The notes: generated from the letters alone by a model not told the origin. A DNA stretch of 64,000 nt from Paenibacillus hemerocallicola (GCF_006265175.1 NZ_VDCQ01000027.1:44932-108931); one strand, 5' to 3'. Shown: positions 50,528-59,987, counted from the first letter of the stretch. Numbers and translations are program-made.

Positions 50528-50691
50528 TGTACAGCACTCCTTTTGGGTTCGGTTTGATTTGTTTTACAATTCCCAGTGTATAGGCGATCTGTGGCAATCC
50601 ATGTAATGGAATGTGGAAAAACGATGGCACGGCCCCTCTTTCCCGGCCGCTCTGTTACAATAGAGGGGAACTTGAATGCGGAGGTCCGATA

Positions 50692-51432
50692 ATGACGAAC
50701 GACTATTGCATTGCCGTCGTGGACGACGATCAGCATATACGCGAGCTTGTACAGGCTTATTTGCATAAAGAAAACTTTCGCACGGTCGGGCTTGCGACCG
50801 CGGAGGAAGCGTGGGAGCTATGGAAAACGACGCCGCCGGACATGTGGGTGCTCGACATTATGCTTCCCGGGATGGACGGCTACGAATTTTGCAAGCGGAT
50901 CCGCTACGAGGCGGAGGTTCCGATCATTATGATTTCGGCAAGAGATAACGAGGTGGACAAAATATTGGGCATCGAGCTCGGCAGCGACGATTATTTGGTC
51001 AAGCCGTTCAGCCCGCGCGAGCTGGTCGCCCGGATCAAGCGGCAGCTTCACCGGTGGTACAGACTGAAAGTGTTGGACGAGAGCAGGCCGGATGCGTCGC
51101 CCGTCCTGCAGGTCGTGAACGGGCAACTGCAGCTGTTGCTCGAGGAGCGGCGCGTATTCTGGTGCGGGGAAGAGGTGGATATGACGTCCAAGGAATTCGC
51201 GCTGCTGAAAGCTTTCGCCGAGCGTCCGAACCGGGCTTTCACGCGAGACGAGCTGCTTACGCTCGTATGGGGAGACGACTATTTCGGCAGCGATCGCGCC
51301 GTCGACCATTTGTTGAAGCGGCTGCGCAAAAAAATCGAGCATTTGCCGGTGGAAGCCGTATGGGGGCACGGATACAGACTGCGCACGGAAGAGGGAGGGG
51401 AGTCTTCGGATGAAGCTGTTCGTTCAAATTAA
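50692..51432 (+). CDS. OmpR-family response regulator
   Basis: A 246-residue regulator. Receiver: acidic DDD at 11-13, phospho-acceptor D55 (MWVLDIMLPGMDGY), K in YLVKPFSP. Winged helix from about 150 (TSKEFALLKAFAERP, AVDHLLKRLRKKI, WGHGYRL). A linker of 25 residues rich in Leu separates the domains. ATG 50692 follows GCGGAGG; the extension to 50611 is non-coding. Overlaps the kinase gene by 23 bases. Confidence 0.94.
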   Translation: MTNDYCIAVVDDDQHIRELVQAYLHKENFRTVGLATAEEAWELWKTTPPDMWVLDIMLPGMDGYEFCKRIRYEAEVPIIMISARDNEVDKILGIELGSDDYLVKPFSPRELVARIKRQLHRWYRLKVLDESRPDASPVLQVVNGQLQLLLEERRVFWCGEEVDMTSKEFALLKAFAERPNRAFTRDELLTLVWGDDYFGSDRAVDHLLKRLRKKIEHLPVEAVWGHGYRLRTEEGGESSDEAVRSN

Positions 51433-52828
51433 TGTGGCGTTCGGCGTGCTGCTCGTGCTCGTGCTGTCGGTTACCGCCGTTATTTTTCACTATGTGCTGC
51501 TGGACCATTTCATTCAAGTCCAAAAGAAGGATATGCAGCAGATGAGTACGAGCATCTCGATGCAAATTCAGGCGTTACCGGCGGTTACTATGGCGCAGCA
51601 GGGAACTATCTTTACACCGGAGGAAGCCGCAGCCGCGGCTACGGCTGCGGCGCCGCTCGCCGTCCCTACGCTCACTGTTTCCCCCGTAGCGGTAGCGGGC
51701 GTGGAAGCCGTCGTTACCGACAGCCAGGCCAATGTGATCTTCAGTACGCTTTCGGCCGCATCGGTCCAGTCGGTTCCCATCAGGCTCGAGCAAACGAAAG
51801 CGGCTGTCGCCTCCAATGTCACGATCGTGCAGGAAGGCAAGAACGACAGCTTTCTTGTCGCAAGCAATGAAATCAACGACGGTACGCTGACTCTCTTTAT
51901 GCCTATGAGCAAAATCAAGGCGATCGAGCAAACGCTGCTCGGCCGGCTGCTGATCGTACTGTGCATCGGCGGCGTGCTCGTTTTCCTGCTGAGCCTGATC
52001 ATTACGAGAAGGCTGATCAAGCCGTTGATGAAATTGCGGGGAGAACTGCGCAAGGTGGAGAACCGGCGGTTTTCCGAGGTGAAGCTGGTCAAGGCCGGCG
52101 GGGAGATCGGCGACGTCGCGCATACCGTATACGAGATGGCCGAGGAGCTGGAGAAATACAACCGCATCCAGAAGCAGTTTATCCAGAACGCCTCGCACGA
52201 GCTGAAGACGCCGTTAATGTCGATCGCCGGATATGCGGAAGGGATACGCGACGGGGTGTTCGAAGGTGAAGGGGTGCACAAAGGGCTGGACATCATTATT
52301 AGCGAGAGCGGGCGGCTGAAAAATATCGTTACCGAAATGACGCTGCTGGCGAAGCTGGACGGGGAGGAAGATATTTTCCGGCTTGCGCCTGTCAGCATAG
52401 CCGAGATCGTCACCGAGACCGTCGAACGCATCAATCCGCTGCTCGTCAAGAACGGGTTGACGGTCCATACGAGCTATGACGACGACTGCGATCGCGAATT
52501 GGTCGTGCAGGCGGACCGGGACAAGCTGCTGCAGGCATTGCTGAATGTAGTATCGAATGCGGCGCGTTATGCGCGCAAGCAAATCCGCATCCGCGCCGGC
52601 ATCGACAAAAACCAGATCGAAATTTCCATCGCCGATGACGGGGAAGGTATTCCCGACAATTTGCTGCCTCATCTGTTTCACCGTTTCGTGAAAGGGAAGG
52701 ACGGGGAGACCGGACTCGGGCTGGCGATTTCCCGGGCGATCGTGGAACGGTGCGGGGGCAACATATCGGCACGCAACCGATCCGCGGGCGGGGCCGACGT
52801 CATGATGCGGTTTCCGACGGCTTCCTAG
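51410..52828 (+). CDS. Sensor histidine kinase
   Basis: A 472-residue kinase. Segment 1 about 5-27 (INVAFGVLLVLVLSVTAVIFHYVLL), an extracytoplasmic part of about 145 residues with an Ala-rich stretch (EEAAAAATAAAPLAVPTLT), segment 2 about 177-199 (LLIVLCIGGVLVFLLSLIITRR), HAMP, phosphorylated His263 (QNASHELKTPLMS), N box ALLNVVSNAARYARK, and ADDGEGIP and GLGLAISRAI boxes. Its gene overlaps the regulator gene, so they form a pair. Signal unknown. Confidence 0.94.
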   Translation: MKLFVQINVAFGVLLVLVLSVTAVIFHYVLLDHFIQVQKKDMQQMSTSISMQIQALPAVTMAQQGTIFTPEEAAAAATAAAPLAVPTLTVSPVAVAGVEAVVTDSQANVIFSTLSAASVQSVPIRLEQTKAAVASNVTIVQEGKNDSFLVASNEINDGTLTLFMPMSKIKAIEQTLLGRLLIVLCIGGVLVFLLSLIITRRLIKPLMKLRGELRKVENRRFSEVKLVKAGGEIGDVAHTVYEMAEELEKYNRIQKQFIQNASHELKTPLMSIAGYAEGIRDGVFEGEGVHKGLDIIISESGRLKNIVTEMTLLAKLDGEEDIFRLAPVSIAEIVTETVERINPLLVKNGLTVHTSYDDDCDRELVVQADRDKLLQALLNVVSNAARYARKQIRIRAGIDKNQIEISIADDGEGIPDNLLPHLFHRFVKGKDGETGLGLAISRAIVERCGGNISARNRSAGGADVMMRFPTAS

Positions 52829-52905
52829 ATCGCCGTGCGCGACTGCGACCGAAACCGGCTGATCGGTTGTTTGAGCCGAGGGAGCCGTACGGATCGGCGT
52901 AAATA

Positions 52906-52940
52906 ACGAAGGGAACGGTTTGCAGCACCGTTCCCTTCGT
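52906..52940. terminator. Bidirectional terminator
   Basis: ACGAAGGGAACGGT (52906-52919) pairs perfectly with ACCGTTCCCTTCGT (52927-52940). Serves the kinase gene and the convergent binding-protein gene. Confidence 0.8.
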
Positions 52941-52954
52941 CCGCTTAGCGCGGG

Positions 52955-54307
52955 TTATTTTTTTAAATCCGCCTGAATGTCTTTGCCCATTTGCTCATCG
53001 GCTTCTCGCAATGCCGTATTGATATCCTTGCTCTCGAACATGACGGAGTTGAACGCTTTGTTCATATTGGCGAGGAATGGAGTCGTCAAGTTGCCGAACC
53101 GGATCGGCGTCGGGTTTTTCAGCTTCGTGAAGGCGGTCACGTTTTTCCCTTGGGTACCCGTAATGTCGGCGCCCGTCTGGCTCTGGATACTCGCATCCTT
53201 CAGCACGGTAAGCCGCATGCCCCGGGTCATGGCGGTTTGCACCTCATCCGACAAGAGGACGGAAAGCGCCTGGATCGCCGCGTCCTTGTTCGGGCTTTGC
53301 TTCGTAATCGTCCACCAGTGGGCGTTCATTTCCGCACCCATTCCCGGTACCTTGGCGTTCTGCGGGAACGTGACGACGTCGAATTCCAGATCTTTGTCGG
53401 CGAGCAGCTCTTGGAAGACGGCGGTTTGGATCGTTCTCATCCCGATCCGCTTCTCCTGCGTCCACGCTTTGTTCCAATCCGTACTGCTTGGCGGCGAGCC
53501 GACGGAGCGGTGAAAATCGCTCCAAAATTGCAGCAAATCTTTCCAGCCTTGAGCTTGGAACATCGGCTGGTTCGTCGCGAAATCGGCGAAAGGAACGCTG
53601 ACCTGCTTGTAAGCATCGGTGTATGTGCGGGCCAAGCTCAAGCCGTAATACTGAATGCCTTGATCGCTCCTCGTCAGCTTCTTGGCGATCTCCGCCGTCT
53701 CATTCCAGGTCATGCCGTCCTTCGGGAACGGAACGCCGAACCGGTTGAAGACGCTCTTGTTGTATGCCATCACCCAAGTCGACTGATAGACGGGAAGACC
53801 CGGCAAATAAGCGAGACCGAATTGGGGCTTGGGCGCTTCCAGCAGCTCCGGTTGAATTCGGGCCAAATCGATCTTATGCTTTTTGATCAACTCGGTGGCG
53901 TCGTATACAAGCTGCAAATCGAGAAGAGGCCCCATATTTCCTTGCTGGACGGCATAGATGTCGGGAGTTTGATTGGCGGCGACCAAATCTTGGATCGTCT
54001 GTCCTTTGGCCGTCGTGTCGATCCGTTTCAACGTAATATGCGGGTACTTTTTGCGGATAGGCTCGTCGACATATTTGGTGAATTCAGCATCGGTCCATAC
54101 AACGGCCGGCCCGGCGATGGTCAATGTGACCGGTTGCGGTGGCGCCGCTGCCGCCGGCGCTTCGGCCGACTGGGACGGAGCTTCTTTGCCGCCGCAGGCG
54201 GACAGGGCGACCGCTGCCAGAGCGACGACAGACAGCATCGTCCATTTGGATTTGATGCCAATCGTGGGGCGGTTTCGTTTCCGCATATTTCGTGTCCTAG
54301 TAGCCAT
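52955..54307 (-). CDS. ABC transporter solute-binding lipoprotein (family 1, sugar type)
   Basis: A 450-residue extracellular binding protein. A long basic N-terminus (TRTRNMRKRNRPTIGIKSKW) precedes the hydrophobic segment and lipobox ALSACGG (Cys about 39). The mature part is a family 1 fold: TLTIAGPAVVWTDAEF, IQDLVAANQTPDIYAVQQGNMGPLLDL, YLPGLPVYQSTWVMAYNKSVFNRFGVPFPKDGMTWNETAEIAKKL. No permease or ATPase gene is adjacent. The upstream gene codes a GntR/binding-protein fusion, probably its regulator. GGGAGG ribosome site. Confidence 0.9.
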   Translation of the reverse strand: MATRTRNMRKRNRPTIGIKSKWTMLSVVALAAVALSACGGKEAPSQSAEAPAAAAPPQPVTLTIAGPAVVWTDAEFTKYVDEPIRKKYPHITLKRIDTTAKGQTIQDLVAANQTPDIYAVQQGNMGPLLDLQLVYDATELIKKHKIDLARIQPELLEAPKPQFGLAYLPGLPVYQSTWVMAYNKSVFNRFGVPFPKDGMTWNETAEIAKKLTRSDQGIQYYGLSLARTYTDAYKQVSVPFADFATNQPMFQAQGWKDLLQFWSDFHRSVGSPPSSTDWNKAWTQEKRIGMRTIQTAVFQELLADKDLEFDVVTFPQNAKVPGMGAEMNAHWWTITKQSPNKDAAIQALSVLLSDEVQTAMTRGMRLTVLKDASIQSQTGADITGTQGKNVTAFTKLKNPTPIRFGNLTTPFLANMNKAFNSVMFESKDINTALREADEQMGKDIQADLKK

Positions 54308-54481
54308 CGGTATTCCTCCCGGTTAGTTGTGGCATTTTGCGGCATGAAGCCGGTCAAACAGAATGCTTTATTGTAATTATAATCATTTAAAGTAAAATAT
54401 TTACATTATTTGGGCGAAACGGTTCCGGCAAAGCCTCTTCAGCAGGCTCAGTCAGCGGAAGCATCGTTTCCAAAGATGGGA

Positions 54482-55888
54482 TTACTTCTGAATGGCAGCC
54501 GCCTCGTCTTGCAAGGTGAACGCCGGCGTATTGCCGGACAAAGATTGTTGCAGCCTGTCGCACAGCTGCTCCTCTTGAATGAGATCGGACCAGTACGCCT
54601 TGAGATGCTTGATCAGCTGACCGAATGCGACTACCGACAAATTCAGGTCGCTATGCTTGCGCAGCGAAAACAATATATCCCGGAACATGCCGTACCGGCT
54701 CGGACTATTGATTCCCGGCATTTCATAAGGGGCTTCGGCCACCCGCTTGCACGCGGGAATGCTGGTCGTCGTCTTGCGTATGAACTCCTGACCGTGCACC
54801 GAGGCGAAATAGTCGGCCAAAACGGTCGCCGCTTCCTTCTTCAAGGATTGCTTATGGATGGCGATACCGCATATGACGGACAGCGTTCGAGGTTCTCCGA
54901 TAAAGGGAAGCGCAGAAACGTCATAATGAATGCCGGTGTGCGCCAACTCGTTCATGCTCATATAGTTGTTCATAATCATCGATACTTTTCCTTCGGCGAA
55001 CAAGTTTTGCACGTCATCGCTGTTCTCGGATAAATAAAGGGGGAAGATGTCCCGATTATGGATGATCCGTTTGCACAGCTTGATGCTCTCCAGCAGACGG
55101 GTGTCCCGGATCGACTTCAGATTGCCTTCCTCCCATTCGAACTTCTCTCCGCTTTGCAGTAAAAACACGGGCCAGCGGTTTTCCGAAGGAAGGTGGAAGC
55201 ACAGCCCGAATCGATCGCCTCCGCCGGACAAGGCGGTCGCCGCCCGAATCAAATGCTCCCATGTCCAGCTTCCGTCCGGCTCGGGAACGTTCCGTTCGCG
55301 AAAATGATCCTTGTTGTAGCAAAGCACGATAGGCGAAAAAATGATAGGCTGGGCGTATAAAAGCCCTTTGAACGTAAAGGCCTCGGTCAGGAAAGGGTAA
55401 GGCGATCCGGTTTCCCGAAGCGGCTCCAGCTTATCGCTCTGCTTCGTCTCGACCAATTCCTGAAATTGAAGCTGGTTCAACACCATGACGTCGGCGGGGT
55501 TGCTCTTCTCGCATTCGTTGATTGCGCTCCCGAAGATCGTATCGACGCGGATCCAAGGATGCAGGGCGTGGAATTCGTCGAGAAGCTTCCGCAGATTGAT
55601 GTCCCGAAGCATGGAAGGCGGGCACATCAAAGTCAAAGTAACACGGGTACGCCTCGTAACAACGCGATTGCCCACGCTTGGAATTTTCTCTATAAGACCT
55701 TCTTTGACCAAGGTGACCAATCCGATTCTAAGCGACTTGTTGCTGATCTGAAATCTTTCCGCCAAGACGGATTCGGAAGGCAGGAAGCTGCCGACACGGT
55801 AGCGTCCGTCGAGAATTTCGTCACGCAGCGTTTGTACGACTTCCTCCAGACGTTCATGGAATTGCCGCTGCGTCGGTCTGCCCTTCAT
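54482..55888 (-). CDS. GntR-type DNA-binding domain fused to a family 1 solute-binding domain
   Basis: A 468-residue fusion. Residues 1 to about 85 are a GntR winged helix (LEEVVQTLRDEILDGRYRVGSFLPSESVLAERFQISNKSLRIGLVTLVKEGLIEKIPSVGNRVV). The rest is a sugar-type extracellular binding-protein fold (LRKLLDEFHALHPWIRVDTIFGS, DVMVLNQLQFQELVE, PFLTEAFTFKGLLYAQPIIFSPIVLCYNKDHFRERNVPEPDGSWTWEHLIRA), but without any signal peptide, so it should act in the cytoplasm as the ligand-sensing half of a regulator. It is encoded 174 bases upstream of the solute-binding lipoprotein gene on the same strand. Confidence 0.88.
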   Translation of the reverse strand: MKGRPTQRQFHERLEEVVQTLRDEILDGRYRVGSFLPSESVLAERFQISNKSLRIGLVTLVKEGLIEKIPSVGNRVVTRRTRVTLTLMCPPSMLRDINLRKLLDEFHALHPWIRVDTIFGSAINECEKSNPADVMVLNQLQFQELVETKQSDKLEPLRETGSPYPFLTEAFTFKGLLYAQPIIFSPIVLCYNKDHFRERNVPEPDGSWTWEHLIRAATALSGGGDRFGLCFHLPSENRWPVFLLQSGEKFEWEEGNLKSIRDTRLLESIKLCKRIIHNRDIFPLYLSENSDDVQNLFAEGKVSMIMNNYMSMNELAHTGIHYDVSALPFIGEPRTLSVICGIAIHKQSLKKEAATVLADYFASVHGQEFIRKTTTSIPACKRVAEAPYEMPGINSPSRYGMFRDILFSLRKHSDLNLSVVAFGQLIKHLKAYWSDLIQEEQLCDRLQQSLSGNTPAFTLQDEAAAIQK

Positions 55889-56244
55889 AGTCCATCGTCC
55901 TCCTGCATCCAGACTGGCGTGCCGGCCGCCGAAATGTCCAAGTAAGCGTTCTCACACACCTCCAACCGCTCTCCATGCGAGCTGATTCGTGGCTCCCCTT
56001 CACGCGCTCCGATGTATAAACCAATGCACAAATAAAAGCGGCTTGCGTATGTTTCCGGTAAACGGGCTGTATGTAACCGCTTAATAACAACAATAGGGAA
56101 ATCGCAATATAGTGTCAATATGGATTATGTACATCGGAGCAGATGCGGGCTTGGTCATGCCTAGTAAGGCCGGAATCGTGCAGGGAGGGGAAGGGGAGGA
56201 AGCAAGTGGTGCCGTGCCGCTGCTTGGCGGAGGCGGGAAAAACA

Positions 56245-56286
56245 AAGACGGACTCCGTTGCGCATTCGCGCACGGAAGTCCGTCTT
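56245..56286 (-). terminator. Terminator after nadK
   Basis: AAGACGGACTCCGT (56245-56258) pairs with ACGGAAGTCCGTCTT (56272-56286) with one bulge; on the reverse strand the gene transcript ends into TTTGTTTTTCCC. The remaining 55889-56244 between it and the GntR fusion shows no gene; only the likely promoter region of the fusion gene. Confidence 0.75.
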
Positions 56287-56315
56287 GTTGCCGGCTTGCA
56301 AACGAAGCTTCGCGC

Positions 56316-57122
56316 TTATTCCACGATATCCCCGATGAACGCTTCGCGTACCCGGTTCCAGAACGGAAACGGGCGATACCGCACGAAAGAAACTTTGCGG
56401 TCCGCCACCATACAGCGGATCGAGATCAAATCCGACAGCTGCATGTTCAGGTGATCGAGCGTAAGCAATATTTTTTGCCCCTTTTTCGGGTAAATGTCGC
56501 AGTGGTGGTGCTTCGGCAGCACGATCGAGGAGCCCAGCGAGCGGTATACCCGGTTGTTGAGCGAAGCCATCTCGGCAATTTGCACCGCATCGAGCGACGG
56601 ATGCAAAATCGCGCCGTTCAGACTCCGGTTGTAGCCGGTACTGCCGGTCGGCGTGGAGATACAAATGCCGTCGCCGCGGAACATTTCGAACCGTTCGTCA
56701 TTGATGCGAAGCTCTGCGACAAGCGTCCCCTCTACACCCTTAAGCGTACACTCGTTAAGCGCCAAATACGTTTCGGTGCCTTGATCGGTTACGATTTGGA
56801 TTTCGATAATCGGATATTTCACGACGCGAATCGGCTCGGCGGAGTCGGCCGCCATATGGCCGATAAGCATGTCCAGTTCTTTGGGCTTCCAATCGGCGTA
56901 AAAGCCGAGGTGGCCGGTATGGATGCCGACGAACGAGGTCTGATCGAGCCGGTCGGCATATAGATGAAACGCGTGCAGCATCGTGCCGTCGCCGCCGATC
57001 GATACGACGATGTCGGGACATTCCGGATCAAGCGTCAGCCCGCATTGCGCAGCCAGCTCGTGAAAGCGATCCTTTAGCCGGACGGACGTATCGTCGCCCC
57101 GGTTCACTACGTTGTACTTCAC
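56316..57122 (-). CDS. nadK: NAD kinase
   Basis: A 268-residue ATP-NAD kinase making NADP. Motif GGDGT at residues 43-47, the NAD-binding ALNECTLKG, FRGDGICISTPTGSTGYNRSLNGAILHPS and the end FVRYRPFPFWNRVREAFIG, all closely following the Bacillus PpnKA pattern. The GTG at 57122 is chosen because it lies seven bases after GAGGGGG and gives the family N-terminus KYNVVNRGD; an ATG at 57158 has no site. Confidence 0.95.
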   Translation of the reverse strand: MKYNVVNRGDDTSVRLKDRFHELAAQCGLTLDPECPDIVVSIGGDGTMLHAFHLYADRLDQTSFVGIHTGHLGFYADWKPKELDMLIGHMAADSAEPIRVVKYPIIEIQIVTDQGTETYLALNECTLKGVEGTLVAELRINDERFEMFRGDGICISTPTGSTGYNRSLNGAILHPSLDAVQIAEMASLNNRVYRSLGSSIVLPKHHHCDIYPKKGQKILLTLDHLNMQLSDLISIRCMVADRKVSFVRYRPFPFWNRVREAFIGDIVE

Positions 57123-57231
57123 ACGGTATCCCCCTCGAAGCAGGCGTTGGACAGACATTTTCTCTATTCACCATCATAATCAATATTCGGGCGCAAAACA
57201 ATGGCGGAATAGGCGTTTCGCGCCTGTGGCG

Positions 57232-58464
57232 TTACAGATGTCTGCGCCGCATCAAAGGGCGGAGGCACGAATAGACCGCATACAAAGCGCAGATGAGCGC
57301 GATCGATCCGATAAACAGCAAGCCGGAGAACGAGTAAAGTATCGGCAGTGCGGAGTGCAGGCCGTTCTCCGCCGAGATGGCCGGTACGGCATTCGAGAAT
57401 GCCGAAGCCGCGGGGGAAAGGGGCTCCCATAGGACGAACACGGCGGCGGCGGCCATAATGCCGTGCACAAGCCGCGCGATGCCGAGCGGAGCGTACCGGA
57501 TGTCGGTACGGTTGAGCAGGCTTACGATTTGGGCGTGGACGGACAGCCCGCTCCACGACAAGATGAAGGCGGCGATAGCCACCTTGCTTACAAGCGTCAG
57601 GTCGGCCCCCGCCCCGGCAGCCGATTTGGCTCCGAGCGTCACCTCGAACAGCCCGTTCACGACGGCCTGCGACAGTGCGGGCGGAACGCCCACTCCGTGC
57701 AATACGGCATTAATGGCCGCGTACAAGCCGTTCATGACATGGGACAGCGTCAGCACCTCCAGCACGACGCAAAAAAATACGACAAGGCCGCCGACGACCA
57801 TTATGAGCTTCAACGAGGTTTGGAGAGAGTCGCGAAGCATCTCGCCGAACGTCCGGCTGTCGCGCAGCCTAGCCTGATGCATGGCCTGCATCGCCCGCCA
57901 CAGCAGGGAGCGTCCTGACGTTTTCGGAGCGGCTTCCAATCGAGGCCGACTCCCGTGAAACCTCATCATCAGCCCGATCACTACGCTGGTCCCGTAATGG
58001 GCCGCCGCCAAGACGACCGCCAATCCGACGTCGTGAAAAAAACCTACGGATACGGCGCCGATCAGAAAAATCGGGTCGGACGTCGTCGTAAAGGCGACCA
58101 GCCGTTCCCCTTCGTCCCGGCTTACGAGCCGCTGCTCCCATAATTGGGCGGTCAGCCGGGCGCCGACCGGATAGCCCGAGGCGAAGCCCATCGCCATGAC
58201 GAATCCGCCGATGCCGGGCACTCGGAACAAAGGGCGCATCATCGGATCGAGCATCGTACCGAAAAAATGAACGATGCCGAAGCCGAGCATCAATTCCGCG
58301 ATTACGAAAAACGGGACGAGAGCGGGAAACAAAATGTCCCACCAAATGGATAAGCCGCGCAGCGCCGCGGTTAGCGACGGAGCGGGAAAGGCGATCATCA
58401 AGGCGGCGACGGCGATCAGCCCCGCGGCCGTCAGTGCCGTTTTCCAAGCGCGGGCAGCGAGCAT
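57232..58464 (-). CDS. ylbJ: Sporulation integral membrane protein YlbJ
   Basis: A 410-residue protein with about nine membrane segments. Family features: LSIWWDILFPALVPFFVIAELMLGFGIVHFFG, FVMAMGFASGYPVGARLTAQLWEQ, and FTTTSDPIFLIGAVSVGFF. YlbJ is made in the mother cell under SigE and is needed for normal (heat-resistant) spores in Bacillus. The mature length matches. It is followed on the reverse strand by nadK, 110 bases away. Confidence 0.93.
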   Translation of the reverse strand: MLAARAWKTALTAAGLIAVAALMIAFPAPSLTAALRGLSIWWDILFPALVPFFVIAELMLGFGIVHFFGTMLDPMMRPLFRVPGIGGFVMAMGFASGYPVGARLTAQLWEQRLVSRDEGERLVAFTTTSDPIFLIGAVSVGFFHDVGLAVVLAAAHYGTSVVIGLMMRFHGSRPRLEAAPKTSGRSLLWRAMQAMHQARLRDSRTFGEMLRDSLQTSLKLIMVVGGLVVFFCVVLEVLTLSHVMNGLYAAINAVLHGVGVPPALSQAVVNGLFEVTLGAKSAAGAGADLTLVSKVAIAAFILSWSGLSVHAQIVSLLNRTDIRYAPLGIARLVHGIMAAAAVFVLWEPLSPAASAFSNAVPAISAENGLHSALPILYSFSGLLFIGSIALICALYAVYSCLRPLMRRRHL

Positions 58465-58628
58465 ACAAACACCCCGATCATGCTAGTATTCTTACATAGT
58501 ATGTTCGGGCGTCCGCGGACATGCAGGTTCGTCCGGCATTGAAACCGGATACATTTTTCTTTTGAAAAGGCTGATATTTTTCGCCGAATATGGTAAACTG
58601 AAAAAAAGTGAAGACGGAGTGATGCTAA

Positions 58629-58724
58629 ATGATGAGTGTAGTCACAGGGCTAATTGTATGCGCCTTCGTTTTTGTCATCCGGGAAACGCTCATGGGTTCC
58701 TCCGAGGAAGATATCGAAAATTGA
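58629..58724 (+). CDS. 31-residue single-span membrane peptide
   Basis: A short frame with two ATGs (58629, 58632): a hydrophobic helix SVVTGLIVCAFVFVIRETLM followed by an acidic tail GSSEEDIEN and TGA. A GGAG site lies about 12 bases upstream, and a terminator follows at 58761. Composition (hydrophobic stretch, one Arg, acidic end) is that of a genuine small membrane protein. Function unknown; being so short, it needs conservation to confirm. Confidence 0.5.
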   Translation: MMSVVTGLIVCAFVFVIRETLMGSSEEDIEN

Positions 58725-58760
58725 CGAATCCGGTCTTTTTTCCGGTTAACAAGCATACGT

Positions 58761-58796
58761 ATGGTGCCTCCTTGAAAAAAGTTGGCACCATTTTGT
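58761..58796 (+). terminator. Terminator after the small membrane peptide gene
   Basis: ATGGTGCC (58761-58768) pairs with GGCACCAT (58784-58791), followed by TTTGTTGTTG. A TATAAT (about 58807) for the globin gene follows closely. Confidence 0.7.
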
Positions 58797-58843
58797 TGTT
58801 GTGGTGTATAATGTGGGTGACATAACTAGGACAGGTGACGGAT

Positions 58844-59236
58844 ATGGATGGGCAGAAAAATGGTTCTAATTCCCTATATGAAGCTATAGGCGGTGCGGAT
58901 ACGGTCTCCAGGCTTGTTCAAGCCTTTTATCCGAAAGTGCAGGCCGATCCGAGCATCGGTCCGCTTTTTCCGGAGGACATCGATCCGGTCATGGAGAAGC
59001 AGACGTTGTTCCTTACCCAATTTTTCGGGGGTCCCCCGCTCTATTCGGATCGGTACGGTCATCCGATGATGCGCGCAAGGCATTTGCCTTTTCCGATTAC
59101 TCCGGAACGGGCCGAAGCGTGGCTTTCCTGCATGAAGAGGGCGCTTGCGGAAGTCGGCCTCGATCAGCAGCTGCAGTATGCCGTGCTGGAGCGCTTGAAG
59201 GGACCTGCCCATCATTTCGTCAATACGGACGAATAG
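58844..59236 (+). CDS. Truncated haemoglobin, group II (trHbO)
   Basis: A 130-residue globin of the 2-on-2 class, like Bacillus YjbI. Features: LYEAIGGADTVSRLVQAFYPKVQAD (glycine motif after helix B), FGGPPLYSDRYGHPMMRARHLPFPIT with the haem-proximal His, and W of AEAWLSCM (Trp G8, diagnostic of group II). It binds haem and is implicated in oxygen or NO/peroxide chemistry. ATG 58844 after CAGGTG; a GTG at 58835 is the alternative. Confidence 0.92.
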   Translation: MDGQKNGSNSLYEAIGGADTVSRLVQAFYPKVQADPSIGPLFPEDIDPVMEKQTLFLTQFFGGPPLYSDRYGHPMMRARHLPFPITPERAEAWLSCMKRALAEVGLDQQLQYAVLERLKGPAHHFVNTDE

Positions 59237-59276
59237 CCGGCGCATATAGGCCTGTTGCGGAAAGGAAGACATTTTA

Positions 59277-59987
59277 GTGGCGGAACTGGAACCCCTCTAT
59301 TTGATCAAAGTAACGTGCATGTGCTGCGAGCAATCGTTTCAAACGTCGCGGGTCAGGACAAGCTTCAAGAAGACGGCCAAGACGGACAGCGATTTTTGCA
59401 TTCACTACAAAACGGTAAATCCGGACTACTACGTCGTCAGGGTTTGTCCGTTCTGCGGGTTTTCGTTCTCGGAAAACTTTTCCGATCGGCTGACGCCCAA
59501 GCACAAGCATTTGTATTTCGACAAGCTGGGCAAAAACTGGAACGGACTCGATTTGACGGGAGAACGGGATTGGAATGAAGCGATGCAGACTTACAAGCTG
59601 GCGCTGCTATGCGCGCAGATCAAGGAAGAGAAGGACCGCGTCATCGCGGGGCTCCTTCATCATATAGCCTGGCTGTACCGGTATAAGGAAAATAAGGAGC
59701 AGGAAGACCGCTTTCTCCAGTTCGCCATGGATGCTTACGTGAAAGTATTCGAAACCGAAGGGGCGGACGTGAACAATGCCCGGCTCATGTATTTGATCGG
59801 CGAGATCCATCGCAGACTGGGCAACTACCAGAAGGCGGTGCTCTGGTTCGGACGGGTGATCAACGACAAGAAAATTATGGATTCGGCGATGATCCGCGCA
59901 TGCCGCGAGCAGTGGGTGCAGACCCGGGAGGATATGCTGGCGGCGAGAATGGAGCTGCCCGACGAAATGAAGGAAGGCGGTTCCTGA
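59277..59987 (+). CDS. DUF2225 protein (zinc ribbon plus TPR-like)
   Basis: A 236-residue protein starting with GTG 59277 after GGAAAGGA. The N-terminal domain has a four-Cys ribbon (VTCMCCEQSF and VRVCPFCGFSFSENF). The rest (about 95-220) is helical and TPR-like (NNARLMYLIGEIHRRLGNYQKAVLWFGRVIND). Function unknown; widespread in spore-forming Bacillota. It follows the globin gene by 40 bases. Confidence 0.9.
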   Translation: MAELEPLYLIKVTCMCCEQSFQTSRVRTSFKKTAKTDSDFCIHYKTVNPDYYVVRVCPFCGFSFSENFSDRLTPKHKHLYFDKLGKNWNGLDLTGERDWNEAMQTYKLALLCAQIKEEKDRVIAGLLHHIAWLYRYKENKEQEDRFLQFAMDAYVKVFETEGADVNNARLMYLIGEIHRRLGNYQKAVLWFGRVINDKKIMDSAMIRACREQWVQTREDMLAARMELPDEMKEGGS

